18,791 nucleotides of DNA from Deltaproteobacteria bacterium (lineage in GTDB: Bacteria > Desulfobacterota > Syntrophia > Syntrophales > UBA2210). Of this stretch, positions 16,025-18,791 are shown one piece after another. How positions within the stretch are numbered: position 1 is the stretch's first letter; each line of letters begins with the position of its first letter. The notes below the pieces were generated by a model. That model worked only from the letters and a program-made list of their open reading frames with translations, ran no database searches and had not been told where the DNA came from. The position numbers were made by a program, and so were the translations under genes. Where the stretch lies: positions 1-18,791 of the forward strand of contig JAFGSH010000151.1 of NCBI GenBank assembly GCA_016934695.1, written 5' to 3'.

Positions 16025-17698
16025 ATGGCAAATTACTTCAAGCAGGCTGCCGAGAAGATCTATTGCGACGCCAAGAATGCCGGAAGATTGATCGAAGGGA
16101 AATCGCTTGGACAGCTCAAGGAGCTTGCCCTCCTGCAGGAGGGGGTGATCCAGACGAATCTGGGTTCCGTTGCCGCCGATTCGGAGCCTATGTCGCGATC
16201 GGCTCCTCATACGAAAAACAGTGTGGATAATCCTTTCGGCGACGAGGAAAAGGCCCTTGCCTCGGAGGCCGTTGAATGCCTCGGAAAGGAAAAGATCCTC
16301 TCTCTCGATACCATCGTAGGTGACGGCAGTGACGGAGTGACGGCGCGCTTCATAATGCCCGCTGCCTATGCGCAGATCGCTTACGGGCTAAAGCTCCTCT
16401 TCGAAGACATCCCGGCGGCACGGGTTGTCGAAAAACCGACCTATACCATCATCTTCTTTACCGACGATTCCTTCGAACCCAATAAATTCAAGAAACTGCT
16501 CGATAAGGATGTCACCATCCGCCTCTGGATGGGGGACAAGCGCGGGGACCAGGTGAAGATCTGTCGCAACACCATCTATCTGGGCGAAGCGAAGAAGGGT
16601 ATCTTCCAGTTCGAGGGATGGCGGGTGAAGGCGATCGATCAACAGGGGATATTTCTGCACTGCGGGGCGCGGCGCGACCACCTCTGGATCTATGATCTCG
16701 AAACGGAGCGGCCGGAACTGCAGGAACGGGTCACCGGTATCTCCGGTCTGACGGCGACGGGGAAGACCACGACACTCTGCCGGAAGCTGGCGAAACTGCC
16801 TCGAGAATCCTCTGAGATGATCGGTGATGACGGGGGGATCATCGGGATGGACGGAAGCTATGCGGCGTTTGAACAGGGCGGGGTCTATATCAAGACGGAA
16901 GGACTCGATGAGAGCCAGCCGGAAATCCTGCGCGCCGTCCTTGGAGACGATGTCTTTCTCGAAAACGTCGCCATCTCACGCTACCCCTATACCCCCGATT
17001 TCAAGGACACCAGCAAGACGGGGAACGGCCGTGCCGTCGTCAGGCGGGATCGTTTGGGAATTGCCAGTAAAGGCCTGCGGGCCGACCGGCTCGACTACAT
17101 TATTCTGCTGACGCGAAATCCCCTCGCCAATGTCATATCGCGGCTCTCGCCCGAACAGGCGACCATGCAGTTCATCTACGGCGAATCGATCGAGAGCTCG
17201 GGGGGGAACCCCGAAGAGGCCGGAAAATTCAAGCGTGTCGTTTTTCTCGATCCCTTTCTGGTGGGGGACCGGCTGGAACACGCCCTGCTCTTCTATGAGA
17301 TCATCAAGAAGAACCGGATCAAATGCTACCTGGCCAATACGGGGACCATCGGCGAGAACGGCCTGAAGGTGTCCCTGCGCCAGTCGCTTGCCTCGTACGC
17401 CGATATTCTGCGAGTTCAGCTTCGATTCGGCTCCGAACCGGATCACTTGGGATACCACAACCCGATCAAGAGCGACCGGGCGAACATGGACCTGATGAAC
17501 GCCTATCCTAAATTTCACGACAAGGGACTCCTCAAGAGCAAGGTAGCCGATTTCCTGCGGGGTCGCCGGACATTCTTGGAAGATTTCGAATCGAAGTGGG
17601 GCCCGATCCCGGAGCCGATACGCGAGTCGCTCCCCTATCGGGACGATCAGATCGACTTCACGTATCTCGAAAAGGAGTATCTCGGAGATATCGAATAA
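16025..17698 (+). CDS. Divergent ATP-dependent phosphoenolpyruvate carboxykinase family protein
   Basis: A 557-aa cytoplasmic protein of the ATP-PEPCK family, which interconverts oxaloacetate plus ATP with PEP, CO2 and ADP. Family marks: FFTDDSFEPNKF; the Lys190-Lys191 pair in GEAKKGIF; His212 in LHCGA, a metal-ligand position; the P-loop GLTATGKTTT (241-250, Lys247), canonical GLSGTGKTTL; the kinase-2 site IGDDGG (Asp268-Asp269); LENVAISRYP; RLSPEQATMQFIYG; and LANTG. Deviations: the canonical oxaloacetate-binding GRSPKDK region is SRSAPHTK (about 57-64, Arg58 kept), and the segment with the usual CFGAAF motif is replaced by VVFLDPFLVGDRLEHALLF. Carboxykinase activity is therefore plausible but unproven, and it may act on another substrate. 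The start at 16025 has AGGAG five bases upstream; an in-frame GTG at 16019 overlaps that site and is less likely. It is a single-gene unit between two terminators, convergent with corA. Confidence 0.85.
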   Translation: MANYFKQAAEKIYCDAKNAGRLIEGKSLGQLKELALLQEGVIQTNLGSVAADSEPMSRSAPHTKNSVDNPFGDEEKALASEAVECLGKEKILSLDTIVGDGSDGVTARFIMPAAYAQIAYGLKLLFEDIPAARVVEKPTYTIIFFTDDSFEPNKFKKLLDKDVTIRLWMGDKRGDQVKICRNTIYLGEAKKGIFQFEGWRVKAIDQQGIFLHCGARRDHLWIYDLETERPELQERVTGISGLTATGKTTTLCRKLAKLPRESSEMIGDDGGIIGMDGSYAAFEQGGVYIKTEGLDESQPEILRAVLGDDVFLENVAISRYPYTPDFKDTSKTGNGRAVVRRDRLGIASKGLRADRLDYIILLTRNPLANVISRLSPEQATMQFIYGESIESSGGNPEEAGKFKRVVFLDPFLVGDRLEHALLFYEIIKKNRIKCYLANTGTIGENGLKVSLRQSLASYADILRVQLRFGSEPDHLGYHNPIKSDRANMDLMNAYPKFHDKGLLKSKVADFLRGRRTFLEDFESKWGPIPEPIRESLPYRDDQIDFTYLEKEYLGDIE

Positions 17699-17741
17699 TC
17701 GAGAATGCTCCACCCGGGGAAAGAGAGAAAGACGATGCAAG

Positions 17742-17767
17742 GGCTGTAACCATCTATGGCTACAGCC
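17742..17767 (+). terminator. Hairpin terminator candidate between the PEPCK-like gene and corA
   Basis: GGCTGTA (17742-17748) pairs with TACAGCC (17761-17767), and the loop can pair further as CCA/TGG, giving about 10 base pairs. A T-rich but interrupted run (TCTTTCTCTT) follows on the plus strand. The right arm overlaps the corA stop codon and last codons, so it would serve the PEPCK-like gene better than corA. Confidence 0.45.
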
Positions 17768-18791
17768 ACTTCTTTCTCTTGAAAAAGGCGAGCAGGCCCA
17801 CAGCGACGGCAATCATCAGGCCCCAGAGAACGGGATAGGCCCAGCGGATTTTGAGTTCGGGCATGAACTCGAAGTTCATCCCGTAGATCCCCGCCATGAA
17901 GGTAAGGGGGATAAAGATGGAGGCGAAGATGGTCAGGACTTTCATTACCTCGTTCATCTTGTTGCTCACACTCGAGAGATAGAGATCGATCATCCCGGAG
18001 AGGATATCCTGATAGGTCTCCACGGAATCGATCACCTGGATCGTGTGGTCGTATAGATCCCGCAGATACGGTGAAATGTCATCGCTGATCAGGGGCGATT
18101 CAACCCGTTCCAGGCCGCTGATCACCTCTCTGAGCGGCCAGACCGACTTTCGCAGAAATATGATTTCCTGTTTTAAATCATGAATGGCCTGCAGTGTTTC
18201 CGGCTTCGGATTCAAGGCCAGTTCTTCTTCCAAGAGTTCAATCCGTTCGCCGCACTTCTCCAGGAGGATGAAGTAGTGATCCACGATGGAGTCGAGGAGG
18301 GCATAGGCGAGATAGTCCGCCCCCATCAGCCTGATTCGGCCTTTCCTGTTCCGTATCCTGTCACGCAGGGGATTGAAGACATCCCCGGCTGATTCCTGAA
18401 AGGAGATGACGACGTTTGCCCCCAAGATAATGCTGACCTGTTCGGTTCTGATGGCGTGCGCCTCATCGTCGTATCGCAGCATCTTCAGTATGACGAGGAT
18501 ATAGGTGTCGAGATCCTCCATCTTCGGGCGCTGGGATGTGTGGAGGATGTCCTCCTGGATCAGGGGATGGACCCCGAAGTGCTCACCGATCCTTTCGATC
18601 ACGGAGACTTCATGCAGGCCGTCGATATTGATCCACGTCACCGTGGGGGATGCCTTGAAGGGGAAACTCTCTTCGACGGTCTCTACCCTCTGTTCCCTGA
18701 AGGTCGACTGATCATAGTCCATGACGGTGATCGTTACCGTTTCGGTCATCCTTTCGCCGATATGGACGAGGGAACCCGGGGAAAGGCCAAC
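17760..18791 (-). CDS. corA: CorA family magnesium/cobalt transport protein, N-terminus outside the window
   Basis: Pentameric inner-membrane channel for Mg2+ and other divalent ions. The signature GMN motif is present as YGMNFEFMPEL, between the two C-terminal membrane helices (LTIFASIFIPLTFMAGI, then VLWGLMIAVAVGLLAFF), and the protein ends with the basic tail KRKKWL. The large N-terminal cytoplasmic domain carries the long stalk helix with Glu-rich segments (GERIELLEEELAL). An ATG at 18749 could be read as a start, but the frame stays open to the edge and encodes GLSPGSLVHIGER directly before it, which matches the usual CorA N-terminal pattern GLPPGTLVHVGE. The true start is therefore probably beyond base 18791, and the 343 visible residues lack only a short end. 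Confidence 0.95.
   Translation of the reverse strand, partial: VGLSPGSLVHIGERMTETVTITVMDYDQSTFREQRVETVEESFPFKASPTVTWINIDGLHEVSVIERIGEHFGVHPLIQEDILHTSQRPKMEDLDTYILVILKMLRYDDEAHAIRTEQVSIILGANVVISFQESAGDVFNPLRDRIRNRKGRIRLMGADYLAYALLDSIVDHYFILLEKCGERIELLEEELALNPKPETLQAIHDLKQEIIFLRKSVWPLREVISGLERVESPLISDDISPYLRDLYDHTIQVIDSVETYQDILSGMIDLYLSSVSNKMNEVMKVLTIFASIFIPLTFMAGIYGMNFEFMPELKIRWAYPVLWGLMIAVAVGLLAFFKRKKWL

Noticed and set aside
15859..16230. Plus-strand open frame of 123 codons across the terminator and the start of the PEPCK-like gene
   Set aside because: It would have to be translated through the strong terminator hairpin and the promoter, and it overlaps a well-supported gene in another frame.

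Overview
The window reads as chromosomal core sequence from a Gram-negative bacterium, most likely of the former Deltaproteobacteria (Desulfobacterota). This rests on protein resemblance and gene order: an MltD-type lipoprotein with LysM repeats, a phoH-pgpH-ybeY set, an ispG-proS-rel run and an amidase-rph-rdgB run. The placement is inference, and no species can be named. No insertion sequence, phage gene, CRISPR array or integrase is visible. The longest gene-free stretches are under 200 bases.

Layout: (1) At 1-2583 (+) lie the 3' part of prfB, cut by the window edge, and a murein transglycosylase lipoprotein. (2) At 2620-6394 (-) lie phoH, pgpH and ybeY (transcription order), closely packed. 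They cover RNA/ribosome maturation and a predicted c-di-AMP phosphodiesterase. (3) A divergent promoter region at about 6385-6542 separates them from a (+) run. That run holds a 2-hydroxyacid dehydrogenase strikingly like plant peroxisomal hydroxypyruvate reductase (6543-7688), ispG, proS, rel, an N-acetylmuramoyl-L-alanine amidase, rph, rdgB and tRNA-Pro(UGG), ending at 15156. (4) At 15339-15839 (+) is a small exported protein of unknown function with its own leader, a strong Shine-Dalgarno and a clear intrinsic terminator. (5) At 16025-17698 (+) is a divergent member of the ATP-dependent PEP carboxykinase family behind an excellent sigma-54-like promoter match. (6) Convergent to it at 17760-18791 (-) is a CorA-type divalent cation channel, open at the right edge.

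Most genes are housekeeping: translation termination, prolyl-tRNA charging, tRNA-Pro, isoprenoid synthesis, stringent response, tRNA 3' processing, nucleotide-pool cleaning and peptidoglycan turnover. ispG/proS and amidase/rph are joined by 1- and 4-base overlaps, pointing to coupled translation.

I found no convincing new multi-gene system. The parts most worth a second look are the plant-HPR1-like dehydrogenase, the divergent PEPCK-family protein with its promoter, the set of mutually exclusive hairpins just ahead of rel, and the small exported protein.
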